Below are positions 46,530 through 57,264 of a DNA stretch of 64,000 nucleotides, piece after piece. Where the stretch lies: positions 129,135,914-129,199,913 of the forward strand of contig NC_092809.1 in the NCBI RefSeq assembly GCF_040954645.1. The letters run 5' to 3'. Position 1 is the stretch's first letter; every line of letters begins with the position of its first letter. The position numbers were made by a program, and so were the translations under genes. This DNA is from Diabrotica undecimpunctata. Lineage: Eukaryota; Arthropoda; Insecta; Coleoptera; Chrysomelidae. The notes under the pieces are model-generated. The model saw only the letters and a list, made by a program, of their open reading frames with translations. It was not told the DNA's origin and searched no databases.

Positions 46530-46750
46530 TTAAAATGAAAGAAAATAGGTTTCCAAAAAACTGTTAAATGCAAGAATGCAAGTGAGGAGACCTATTGGGC
46601 GACCGAGGAAGCGATGGGAGAATGATGAGGATGAGGACACAATGTCTTTAGTAGTCGATCATGGAGGAGAATAGCTACAGACCGTAACGAATGGAGATGT
46701 TTGCTGAGAGGGGCCAGGGCTCGAATTGGGCTGTAGAGCCATATAATGGA
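46530..46750 (+). mobile_element. LINE C-terminal scrap
   Basis: The plus strand reads QVRRPIGRPRKRWEND, then in another phase SRRSWRRIATDRNEWRCLLR and GARARIGL. This is the GRPRxRW ... DRxxWRxLVxxARxxxGL end of RTE-like reverse transcriptases, with the stop near 46735 and an ATGGATGGATAG tail. Confidence 0.62.
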
Positions 46751-47099
46751 TGGATAGACGACTTGTGGTTTTTCAAGTCTGCGTAAATATCTAATTGTTA
46801 CCTCGACCTTGCCCGTGGTGCTCAATTCTCGTAAGGAACATGTATCGACCATTTTCTGTTCATTATCCGATCCCTATAATGCAAATGAAATTTCCGGAAA
46901 TTTGATCATAACATTTACCACAAATATTACACTTTACCTAGAGACAAATTTTGACAAAGTTATTTAGTTTGCTTTGAGCCGTTAACGTGTTCTAACTGTG
47001 TTGTGAAAAAGGCAGTGAACGTTTGCCACAGAAAAGTGTAATAATGTGCTTAATTTAAAAAACAAAGACGATAGTGTTTAATGTGCATGCTGCTGTGGT

Positions 47100-47401
47100 A
47101 CATCAAATGCCGCTTGCTACTATTAAAACTATCTAACACTCAACGCGTGCCAATATGACAGGATTTAGTGAATCAATCGACTGTTTACAGGCTTCTTAGG
47201 AAGAGGAAATATGGAAATGTAAAATCAAAAGGAAGAGAACCACTTGGCATTGGACGTATGCAAAATATAAGAGGAAAAGTAGATGGCTTTTATTTTAACA
47301 AAGAGATTCCAACAGCACCATTCGAGGAAAACGAAAATTTGCCTTACATAGATATCTGTGGAACCTTGTGGAAAACCAGCATTGTGGAAAATATTACATA
47401 A
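47100..47401 (+). pseudogene. Possible Tc1-type helix-turn-helix fragment
   Basis: QSTVYRLLRKRKYGNVKSKG resembles the second helix-turn-helix and hook of Tc1-type transposases (SxxTVxRxLxxxGxxxxxxxxKP). The following residues, up to the stop at 47399-47401, match nothing I recognise. It could be chance; no catalytic blocks nearby. Confidence 0.3.
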
Positions 47402-47630
47402 ATTAATTTTTTCTTGGGAGAAGAAAAGTCGTTGCTATTCGACAACTAACAAATAATACGTTAGAGACGGCAGTATTTCAGGGATATACAAAAATACACA
47501 CAGAAAGAAAGAAAAATCTTGTATACTAGCATAAATAAGTGCCAATTGTGGCATATAGCAATACAGTATCAATTTATATTAATAAAGATTTAATATTAGT
47601 CCGATTTTATGTTTGGTGGAATATGCAGGA

Positions 47631-50590
47631 CTTGCCAATTACTTTTTGTAGTATTTCTAAATCTTAGCAGTTTTCTTCCAGATTTCCGTTTTCATATTTT
47701 CACAAAATTAATAATTATACCTAAAATAATATAACTAAATTTACTCTACTAATTTTATAACTGTATTTACTCTACTATTCGTTTCCAATGATGATATTTT
47801 ATTTTTGTTTAGACTCTGTTCCTTACTTTATGATAATTCATAATACTTTATTTAGTGCTGTAATTAAGTCGTTAAAGGTTAGTTTAGACGTAAATGTCAA
47901 AACAGTTTCATTGTTTGACCTATTGAACTGATGTTATGATATGAGAAGTACCGTAAATCAAAACTGTTTGATTTACTACTTACTACACCGAGACACATGC
48001 ATGTGTTACCGCGCCGCGACACTAGCATCAAATGTCTGGCTAGTAAGGCTAGTGCTAGTTCGCTTTCATCGACTGGACAATGATGGCGACGGTGAAAGCA
48101 CACGACACGATATAGTGTGGGTGTTTACAATCTGGCGCCAATTTATTTTTGCTTAAATCTTTTATTTTATTTTTGGTTATTTAATAAATGGCATTTTATC
48201 ATGTCCGGCTAAAACTCTTTTTCCTAAATATTTCAAATAAAATAGCTACCGGCATATTATTGACTAGCCGCCATAAGCAGCAACGATATATTTTCATTCA
48301 TTTCCTTTTACTTTCATAAAAAATTTACTATGGATAATAAATCCCACCCCTCGGTCAATTATGAGTCTTATAAATTCTCCAATTCGAAATTCAGGGCGTA
48401 GTATTAATGGATATGTGTCCCTTAAAAATATGGAGCCTTCTTTTCACAGAGGATATGGAAAACGAAATAATTCTACGGACAAATGAAAAGATATTGTTAT
48501 TTCAAGATATATATTTAGCAATTCTAATAGAACAGAACTGAGAGAAGTATCAAAGGAAGAATTTAAAGCGTTTCTCGCTCTCTTGTATTACTCTGTAGTT
48601 TTCAAGTCAAATGATGAAGATTTGCAAAAAATATTTGCAACAGATGGAATGGGACGAGACATATTAAGATCCATTATATCTTTGAAAAGAGTATATGTGT
48701 TGCCCGCATGTCTAAGGTTTGTTGACTGAATAGTTAGTGTAAATATTTTATTGCTTTTGTTTTAGGTTTGATAATGCAGATGATTGAGAAGAACGTAAAA
48801 CTACTTCTGCAGCAGTATCTTGGTTATTTGAGAGTTTTGTAAAAAATTGACAAGATTGTTATTATATGGGTGAATTATGTTGTATCGACGAAATGCTGAT
48901 AGGATTTCGCGGTAAATGTAGATTTTGCTAATAAACCTCGGAAATATGGACTGAAAATTATGACCCTAACAGATGCAAGTAACCACTATTTCTATAATGG
49001 CTATATTTACTGTTTTAAGGATAGTGTTGGTTTTTCTCTAACAAATGAGGAGAAATGTTTCAAGAAACCAACACAAGCGGTGTTGAGATGCATTAAAAAA
49101 CGAGGACTGACTTGCCAATTACTTTTTGTAGTATTTCTAAATCTTAGCAGTTTTCTTCCAGATTTCCGTTTTCATATTTTCACAAAATTAATAATTATAC
49201 CTAAAATAATATAACTAAATTTACTCTACTAATTTTATAACTGTATTTACTCTACTATTCGTTTCCAATGATGATATTTTATTTTTGTTTAGACTCTGTT
49301 CCTTACTTTATGATAATTCATAATACTTTATTTAGTGCTGTAATTAAGTCGTTAAAGGTTAGTTTAGACGTAAATGTCAAAACAGTTTCATTGTTTGACC
49401 TATTGAACTGATGTTATGATATGAGAAGTACCGTAAATCAAAACTGTTTGATTTACTACTTACTACACCGAGACACATGCATGTGTTACCGCGCCGCGAC
49501 ACTAGCATCAAATGTCTGGCTAGTAAGGCTAGTGCTAGTTCGCTTTCATCGACTGGACAATGATGGCGACGGTGAAAGCACACGACACGATATAGTGTGG
49601 GTGTTTACAATCTGGCGCCAATTTATTTTTGCTTAAATCTTTTATTTTATTTTTGGTTATTTAATAAATGGCATTTTATCATGTCCGGCTAAAACTCTTT
49701 TTCCTAAATATTTCAAATAAAATAGCTACCGGCATATTATTGACTAGCCGCCATAAGCAGCAACGATATATTTTCATTCATTTCCTTTTACTTTCATAAA
49801 AAATTTACTATGGATAATAAATCCCACCCCTCGGTCAATTATGAGTCTTATAAATTCTCCAATTCGAAATTCAGGGCGTAGTATTAATGGATATGTGTCC
49901 CTTAAAAATATGGAGCCTTCTTTTCACAGAGGATATGGAAAACGAAATAATTCTACGGACAAATGAAAAGATATTGTTATTTCAAGATATATATTTAGCA
50001 ATTCTAATAGAACAGAACTGAGAGAAGTATCAAAGGAAGAATTTAAAGCGTTTCTCGCTCTCTTGTATTACTCTGTAGTTTTCAAGTCAAATGATGAAGA
50101 TTTGCAAAAAATATTTGCAACAGATGGAATGGGACGAGACATATTAAGATCCATTATATCTTTGAAAAGAGTATATGTGTTGCCCGCATGTCTAAGGTTT
50201 GTTGACTGAATAGTTAGTGTAAATATTTTATTGCTTTTGTTTTAGGTTTGATAATGCAGATGATTGAGAAGAACGTAAAACTACTTCTGCAGCAGTATCT
50301 TGGTTATTTGAGAGTTTTGTAAAAAATTGACAAGATTGTTATTATATGGGTGAATTATGTTGTATCGACGAAATGCTGATAGGATTTCGCGGTAAATGTA
50401 GATTTTGCTAATAAACCTCGGAAATATGGACTGAAAATTATGACCCTAACAGATGCAAGTAACCACTATTTCTATAATGGCTATATTTACTGTTTTAAGG
50501 ATAGTGTTGGTTTTTCTCTAACAAATGAGGAGAAATGTTTCAAGAAACCAACACAAGCGGTGTTGAGATGCATTAAAAAACGAGGACTGA
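47631..50590 (+). repeat. 1480-bp direct tandem duplication
   Basis: 47631-49110 and 49111-50590 appear identical base for base wherever I compared them, including frames at 47897/49377, 47941/49421 and 48960/50440, all exactly 1480 apart. The breakpoint is CGAGGACTGA followed by CTTGCC (copy 1 to copy 2) against CCTATG (end of copy 2). The right copy is therefore continuous with the rest of a piggyBac gene, and the left one was cut within it. Either a very recent tandem duplication or an assembly artefact. Confidence 0.95.
48414..49110 (+). pseudogene. piggyBac transposase relic, duplicate copy 1 (truncated), with a 49-bp intron
   Basis: RTELREVSKEEFKAFLALLY, YSVVFKSNDEDLQKIFATDG and MGRDILRSIISLKRVYVLPA are clear piggyBac blocks. 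The phase then stops, but removing 48717-48765 (GTTTGTTGAC to TGTTTTAG, GT...AG, 49 bp) joins CLR to FDNADD as in relatives, so it is probably a true small intron. After it come SAAVSWLFESFVKN, ELCCIDEMLIGFRGKCRF (catalytic Asp) and GLKIMTLTDASNHYFYNGYI. It ends at the duplication boundary in CIKKRGLT. Stops elsewhere (for example in DDxEERK) make it dead. Confidence 0.85.
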
Positions 50591-50880
50591 CCTATGTTGG
50601 CAAGCTCAAGCGAAACAGAAAGGAAATACCTATGCAGTTTCTTCCAAATCGAAGCAGAGCTGAAGGATCTTCCATTTATGGTTTTACAAATGACTACACT
50701 ATAATTTCCTACGTTCAAGAAAAAGGGAAGGCAGTCGTGTTAATATCATCAATGCACCAAACGAATGTGGGGACATAGAATATGGTAAACCCGATATCAT
50801 TTGCTTCTATAATCAAACAAAAGGCGATGTGAATGCACTAGATCAAAAATGTACCACATATTCTACTAACCGGCACTAGA
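49894..50880 (+). pseudogene. piggyBac transposase relic, duplicate copy 2, continues further
   Basis: The same blocks as copy 1 with the same 49-bp intron (50197-50245). Beyond the boundary it continues YVGKLKRNRKEIPMQFLPNR, YTIISYVQEKGKAVVLISSM, then CFYNQTKGDVNALDQKCTTY and STNRH before a stop. These are the later catalytic region (TKGxVDxLDQ) of piggyBac. The N-terminus is missing in both copies; the Cys-rich C-terminal finger is not seen. Same general type as the element at 40274 (FYNQTKGGVDALDEKCTVYS), but a different family. Confidence 0.87.
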
Positions 50881-51659
50881 CGATGCCCAATGACTATTTT
50901 TTTTATAATATTGATTTTATTTTTTATATTCCTTTTGTAAGAAATTATGTTCTGCTGTCAGAAAACCTTGAAAAATAAGTTATGTTACATTTTTTTAGCA
51001 TGTGTCATTATTAATGAAAAATAAATAGAAAATGGGCTTACAAGGTTTAATTCCAGCTTAACAGGTTAAACGCCAAGAAGTTTTCACCAAAATGTTCCCC
51101 TGGGCCAAAGCAATATTAAACAAAATTTTATCATTTAGTCTGCAATCAAATCGAATCCCCACCATATGCCCCACCGCAGACGTTCAAAACGAGCAGACAC
51201 CATATTCAACGAGCTGTCCGATGATGCAACGAAAGGGAATTGCACAATCTAGGTTTACTGGGCTACATGGGAATAGTGCAAATGAATTCCATTCACGATT
51301 ATTATTTAACGAAATACTTAGATGTTCAAAAATAATGCGAGCCGCAACCGATTTGATTTACTTTTGAAAATGTGGCTCTTTTCATATAACTCTAAGTGCC
51401 CAGAAGGAGACCGACTGTATAAAGTGCAATTACTTATAGAAAAAATCATAAGCAACTATCAAAAAATATTTACAGCAGGGAAAACATTTTGCATCGAAGA
51501 AACTATGGTACCGTTTCAGGACGTTTACTCTTCAAGCAGTATACAAAAGTGCCATAAACATGGCATTAAAATATGTATGTTATGTACTCAGAATGGTTAT
51601 ACGTGGAACCTAAGTGTATAGTTGTCGCGAGGTCTTTTAGGGTCAGAGCTGTAAAAGAT

Positions 51660-51960
51660 ACTTTTTAAAAGTATCTAGATACTTTTAAGATACTTGAGGC
51701 AAAAAGTATCTTAAGATACTAAGTATCTAAGATACTTTTTTGTGAAAGTATCTAAAGATACAAAATACCGGAAAAGTATTTAGAGTAAAAATATCTTAGA
51801 TACTTTCAAGTATCTAAGATACTTTTGAGTATCTAAGATACTTTTAAGCATCTAAGATACTTTTAAGTATGTAAAATACTTTTATGTATCAAAGATACTT
51901 AGATGTTTTTCTAGTATCTAAGATACTTAGATACTTTTGTAGTAACTAAGATACTTTTAG
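51660..51960. repeat. Subterminal palindromic repeat cluster, left end of the hAT element
   Basis: More than ten copies of the 16-mer AGTATCTAAGATACTT or variants, each itself a palindrome. The matching cluster on the right end is at about 54122-54350. hAT transposases commonly bind short repeated subterminal motifs; binding here is inferred. Confidence 0.88.
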
Positions 51961-52335
51961 GGTATAATATAAAGGTGCTCGGTACTCTACTACTCTACAG
52001 TAGATTGTCGATACTTTTGTTTTAAAAACATCATTTTAACCCTTTAAATTATCATACAATTTTAGTTTAAGCCAGCAGGTACTTTGAAATGGTATACTTT
52101 GGGCTTTGGGGTAGATAAGAAATAAAAGACGTTAAGTTATTACAAACTAATAACTATGTATTGAAAACAAAAATCCAACATTAAATTTTCAAAACAATAT
52201 AAAATAAACATAAATTCGTGTGTTAAGAACAGCATAAGATGCATTATGCATTAAAAACAGAACATTCAACATAATTAAATTTTTAAACACAATAGGATAG
52301 GATATAAAAAATAGCAACATTTTGGTAGCTAATAA

Positions 52336-54119
52336 CTAGTTAGTATAACCACTAGCTTTTAGTAAAACTAAATTTTCAAAAGTATGATCAGACAAGGCAT
52401 GACGTCGGGCTGAATTAATAAAAGTTGCAAAAGAAAACATTCTTTCAACAGCTGCAGAAGAAGGTAATGGCGTATTGAACTTTTTAAATAATTGTTCTAT
52501 AATATTATATTTTTTTAACATTTGTATGTTGGTTTCAGAATCGGCCAAATATTGTAATAGTTGCAGCTCAGCTTGTCGTTTATAATCTAAATCAGTATAG
52601 CCAGTGTTTTCATTTTGCGTTTGAAGATCGGAGTATTCGGAGTTAATATCAAATTCAAAGAAGTCGTTTTGCATTTTGTTACTTTTCATTACAGTAGTAA
52701 TGTTATTTGTACTTACATCAAATTGTTCCTCAATTTCCTTCATAATTTTTATAGCTTCTGTAATTACCAAATCCTTAATTTCACTAAGGTCATTTTCGAT
52801 ATTCCTGATTCCTCGAAATGCAGTAAGCCAACGTGTTTTAAATAAAGGATTAGTAACTGCAGCAATTATTGCAGATTGGTTAGTCAACTTAAGAAGTTTT
52901 TCAAATCTGGAGTTTAAAGATACTGTCAGAGCGTTCAAAATAGGTTCCACATATTTAAACTTATTGGTTTTAAGCTTTTCAATTTTAACAAACAAGCTTA
53001 CGATTGATGGTAGAAGGAAACCGTAGTACATATTTTGTTCGCCTTGAAGAATGTTAAGTGCCAAAGCAAACGGTTTTAGTATTTGGCATAATTCTGCTAA
53101 ATAATTTAGATCAGTATCTCTAAGCCGATCTTGTTTTGCAAAATTTAATTTTTCGTATAGAGATTCCAGTTTTTCTTTAGACTTAAGAATCTGGTTCAGA
53201 GCATCGAACATGGAATTCCAACGAGTCACACCCGGGTAACTTAAAGTATGTCCTAATACTTTTTTTATCACTTCAGCTGATTTAGGACGACCTGCTTTTT
53301 CCATATATGATTACACCTAGCTATTGCTTGTTCATGTTTTGATCTAAGAGAACTGGTTGAATTAATTATTTTCATAATATCAGTAGTTGTTATTAGGGCA
53401 AGTGTATGACTTGCACAACGTATGTGTTCAGATAAAGTAGGTATGATCAAATTATTGTCACTTAAATTATTTGGAAGGAGATAATTTTCGTTTTCAAATA
53501 TGTCAGGAATATCCTCTTCATCCTCCAAAATATCTTCCTGATCTTCCTCAATGATGTCGATATCATCTTTTGGCACTTGTTGTTGATGTTCACCGTCGTC
53601 ACCAGTGTAGTGTAAAACATTATTGATACCAAAAACACCAAATGCTTTGACAAAATTTGAGCCATTGTCAGTAATTGTTACTAACACTTTATTTGGATGT
53701 AGATTATAAGCAGTATGTATGTCTTCTAATAGTTCAGCTATACGGTCGTGTGTATGCGCTCCAGAAAATCTTCTACATGCTAGCGGTGCTGACTTTCGTA
53801 GAAGTTTGTCGTCAATCCAATGACATGTAACACCAAGAAAACTTCGGGTTTTGCATGACCAAATGTCAGCCGTCGTGCAGACGTAACGGATACCATGTAA
53901 TGTTAATTTTAAGTTTTCTTTGTTCTCAGACACCATAGAGGAAATTTTTTTTACAGCTGTAGGCCTGGATATGATTTTTAAAGGAGTAATTCCCTTAAAT
54001 AAATTTAAAAAGCTACGATTTTGTAACAACGACAAAGGTGACATGGTATCTACAATAAACTGAAGAAGTCTTCTTCTCCCGCTACGGCCGGCCCGACAGG
54101 TCGAAGCTTGTCGGATCAT
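52336..54119 (-). pseudogene. hAT transposase (BED-less, ALSDHTFE-type C-terminus), one frameshift
   Basis: First frame 54119 to 53268 (283 codons): FIVDTMSPLSLLQNRSFLNL, YVCTTADIWSCKTRSFLGVT (first catalytic Asp in TADIW), VLVTITDNGSNFVKAF (second Asp), a long acidic insert (IDIIEEDQEDILEDEEDIPD) and HIRCASHTLALITTTDIMKI. Near 53300 a one-base shift leads into the second frame (53304 to 52336, 322 codons): AGRPKSAEVIKKVLG, SYPGVTRWNSMFDALNQILK (Glu region), FKTRWLTAFRGIRN, and the dimerisation end LPSSAAVERMFSFATFINSA, ALSDHTFENLVLLKASGY. No BED finger is visible at the N-terminus, which starts just after a GC-rich patch (CTACGGCCGGCCCGACAGG). Otherwise near intact. Confidence 0.92.
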
Positions 54120-55039
54120 GAAAAGTATCTATTTCTCAGGTCCTGAGTAAGTATCTAAGATACTTTTTTGTATCTAAGATACTTTTAGTATCTAAAGATA
54201 CTTTTAAAGATAAAAGATACTAGATACTTTTAAGAAGTATCTAAAGTAAAAGTAACTTTTAAATGAACCAAAAAGTATCTTAAATAAAAGTATCTAAGAT
54301 ACTTTTAGTATCTTAGATACTTTTTTTATCTTTTTACTAAAGATACTTTCAGCTCTGTTTAGGGTCTGGTAGAATTTGCGTAACTGATATACAAGCCTTT
54401 AATTAGCGGAAATACGTTTGGATAACAACACTTGTCTCGTAACTTTGCGAAACAATCGCAAGGGTAATCCAGCCAAAAAAATAAATAAAAAACTTAAAAA
54501 AGATGAAGTAGTTGTCACAGAAAATGAAAGAGGAATATGTGTCCTCAAGTGGCATGACAAAAAAGATGTTTTGGTTTTATCCACCTGCCACAACGTTGAA
54601 ATGGTCCAACGTCGGGGAAATAATATTCAAAAACCGAAAGCGGTAATTGATTACAATTCAGGTAAAAGCTTCATTGATTTATCCGATCAGATGTTGAGTT
54701 ATAGTACGGTGCTGCGACAAACCGTCCGTTGGTACAAAAAAATAGCTATAGAAATTTTATTAGGTACTTCAATTGTTAATTCCCATTTCATCTACAAAGA
54801 GGCCGAACAGACTAACATATCCATAAATGATTTTAAATATGTAGTTATTGAAGAGTTGTTAAAATTTGATGGCGCCCAGTTTTATGAAAATACACGTCAT
54901 GCAAAAGTAAACCTCAATGCTCAAGTATTTACAAAATTAGACTGTAAGGCACGGGAAAATAAACGGTACTGCAAGGGATATTACAAGAGAAAACAGGATG
55001 GACTGATAGATAAAAATAAAGTTAAGTAAGTAATAACGT

Positions 55040-55145
55040 TTTGGGATGACCTCAGCGGAGCTGTTTCGCAGAGCAGTCAACAAAACCATGATAGCCTTGA
55101 TGATCGCCAACATCCGGACCGGATAAGGCACTGAAGAAGAAGAAG
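55040..55145 (+). mobile_element. 106-bp LINE 3'-tail insertion with 12-bp TSD
   Basis: AAGTAATAACGT on both sides (55028-55039 and 55146-55157). The insert reads ELFRRAVNKTMIALMIANIR, a LINE C-terminal end, then a (GAA)n tail at the right. Without it, the piggyBac phase resumes directly at VITYCAQC. A very short 5'-truncated copy. Confidence 0.9.
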
Positions 55146-55422
55146 AAGTAATAACGTACTGTGCTCAATGCGAAAATAGTCCTAGGTTTTGTCTGGAATG
55201 TTTCAATTTATTTCACAAAACTCATTAATTTTTTTGAAATAAATGTATGTACATACCTATAATAGATATGTATTTCTATAGCTTATTTGTTTAATACATT
55301 TTTTTATCAATTGTAGGTATTCTTATTTCTATACTTAATGAAAGAACTCAAGTTGGTTTTTACTCCAGATTTTTCTAATTGGTATTGCTAGACAGAACCT
55401 GGTTCAACATTCTATATTGCAG

Positions 55423-55611
55423 GGCCATAGCGGACACATTCCTATGTTAAAACCGCATAAAATCGTGTCCTCGCGACCGGGTAAGGATGATGAAAAATTT
55501 AAAGTCAAGAGGACACCGGTGTCCGCTGTGGCCCAGGCGGCGAATTTCAAATCAGACACCCATTCCATGTCCGCCATGGCGCTTAACCTGTTAAACGATT
55601 ACAGATTATAA
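55423..55611 (+). CDS. Terminal coding exon of an unrecognised host gene
   Basis: The polypyrimidine stretch and acceptor TTCTATATTGCAG lead into 62 codons: GHSGHIPMLKPHKIVSSRPG, KDDEKFKVKRTPVSAVAQAA, NFKSDTHSMSAMALNLLNDY, RL, stop TAA (55609-55611). The GC content is clearly higher than the neighbourhood and codon use is balanced, with no stop, so it looks like a selected exon. The upstream exon must lie left of the TE cluster ending at 55226. I do not recognise the family. The piece is basic in the middle and ends in a short helix-like hydrophobic stretch. It may be one of several alternative 3' ends. Confidence 0.6.
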   Translation, partial: GHSGHIPMLKPHKIVSSRPGKDDEKFKVKRTPVSAVAQAANFKSDTHSMSAMALNLLNDYRL

Positions 55612-57264
55612 CGAAATAATTAATTATGTCTTAATCAATTTCACAAATACTCCCTAGACCCCACGACGCAGTTAAAAATTTACTAATTAATGTTCAAAAC
55701 CATTCATTTTGTCTCTACAGCTTGGACTACAGATTAAATAGATAATTCCCTACATTTTGCTGGGAAAAAAATTAATTACGGTCCGCTAATAAAAAAATTG
55801 TTCAACCCCGTAGAAAAATGCATTCTTTAAGGCGAACTCTTAGCGCCATTAACATCGAATGTCTTAACACGTACACGGCTTTAGATACCATTAATGTCAT
55901 TATGTAAATTCACGGTTATATTAAAAGTAAAATATGCAGACTATTTCATTGTTTCCTCTGAAACTTATCTCCCACACTTGCATGTCGGCCGTGAACTTGT
56001 TAATGATTTTTTTTTATTTGATATCAAATGTTTGCAGTCTTGAGTATTTAGCGTTGATTAAACACCTTGTTAAGTTGATAACGTGTATAGATGTTTCCTT
56101 CCTTTTCTGATATTTCGTAATTTCATGGACTACGTAATGATTATTTGGAGGCGTAATGCATTTTATAATATTCAATAATCGATCGCTTTTAAAGAAAATA
56201 ATTTCACCTCATATTTGACTTTAAAATTGGTTTTAATATATCAAGTATACAGGAAATATATACTCATAAATAGTCCAGTCGTCAATAGATTTGACCCCTA
56301 AAAATCATAAGAACAAGCTGAATTTTGCCGAGAATATTAATTTTGGAACCCCTAAAAAGATGCAAAAAAGTTTACTACTTTAACCCCCGGGCTTCCCCCT
56401 ATAACACCCATCGTAGAGTGGTAAAAACGCAAAAAAATCGATTTACCAAGAATCTGTACGCCGTAAAATAAATGATTCAAATAAAAAATGTAGCTGAGAT
56501 AATTTTAAATAAAAATGTTTATAAGCACTTTTTGTGTAGAATGAACCGTTCTCTCACAAACAACACTTGAAGTGACCGGCGATTTAGAATGCACAGTTCC
56601 GAGTGCAAAACCACTGTTAAATAAAATTTGTATCAATTCGGCGGTAAAAAATCGATATCTTTTGATCAGAGTGCCCTATCGACAAAAATCAAAATGCGTT
56701 GAAGAGTGCAGCTTTCGTATGCAATATTTGTATTTTGTCGCAAATGAAGTCAGTTTCTATAAAGCTGTTCAATAAATAAACTTCTTTGCCATTTTTTATG
56801 ATTCTCGTGAGATAAATAAAATTTATTACTTTTATTGACCGGTCGTAGTAAAATTTCGATTGTTCCTTGGTTCGAACACCAGTCTTCAAAACCTATAACA
56901 TGAAAATTCGATTTTGATTTTTGGCAACAAGCATAAGGCATTTGAAATATGACTAAAAACGCAGAATTTCAACTTTAACATTACAAATAATCGCACGTCA
57001 CGGGAAATAACTCCAAGAAGACGGTTTAGATGTAATTTATAGCAGAAGTTAAGTACCTTTGAAAAACGTACTAGTGTAATTAAAAAAGAATAGTTTTGAA
57101 CGTTTTAGATCGTTTGTAATGTAAAAGTTTAAATTCAGCGTTTTTTAAGCATATTTAAAATGCCTCACATTTGTTGAAAAAACTCAAAACTAAATCTTCA
57201 TGTAAGTTTTGAAGATTACATTGTAAAAAAAATTTATTTCAAATTTTTAGTAAAAGGTATAAAT
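55612..57264. other. Probable 3' UTR/intergenic stretch
   Basis: No coding frame of note. A GC-shifted patch at about 56280-56760 (CTTTAACCCCCGGGCTTCCC and a short frame 56572-56775) may be an old repeat but has no recognised family or partner in this window. Confidence 0.4.

Larger units (their letters stand above)
51644..54357 (-). mobile_element. Second complete hAT element with 8-bp TSD and palindromic subterminal repeats
   Basis: The left end CAGAGCTGTAAAAGATACTT and the right end on the other strand CAGAGCTGAAAGTATCTTTA share CAGAGCTG. TTTAGGGT stands on both sides (51636-51643 and 54358-54365). About 300 bp inside the left end and about 235 bp inside the right end are crowded with AGTATCTAAGATACTT-type palindromes, probably transposase-binding sites. 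The transposase is on the minus strand (52336-54119). Total 2714 bp, inserted into the PGBD4-like relic. Confidence 0.94.
51092..55226 (+). mobile_element. PGBD4-like piggyBac relic, split by a hAT element and a LINE tail
   Basis: Left part: NEFHSRLLFNEIL and, in a second phase, RNRFDLLLKMWLFSYNSKCP, EGDRLYKVQLLIEKIISNYQ, GKTFCIEETMVPFQD (DETMVPF block, first catalytic Asp changed to Glu) and HGIKICMLCTQNGYTWNL. The hAT element 51644-54357 follows. Right part from 54418: LVTLRNNRKGNPAKK, ENERGICVLKWHDKKDVLVL, KPKAVIDYNSGKSFIDLSDQ (third Asp block) and TVRWYKKIAIEILLGTSIVN. A stop at 55027-55029 and a 106-bp LINE piece come before the C-terminal finger TYCAQCENSPRFCLECFNLF, HKTH, in the same phase. 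The element is dead. Confidence 0.9.

Noticed and set aside
47897..48156. Overlapping frames on both strands in the duplicated unit
   Set aside because: They contain a short palindrome (GTAAATCAAA, ACTG loop) and no family motif; repeated only because the 1480-bp unit is duplicated.
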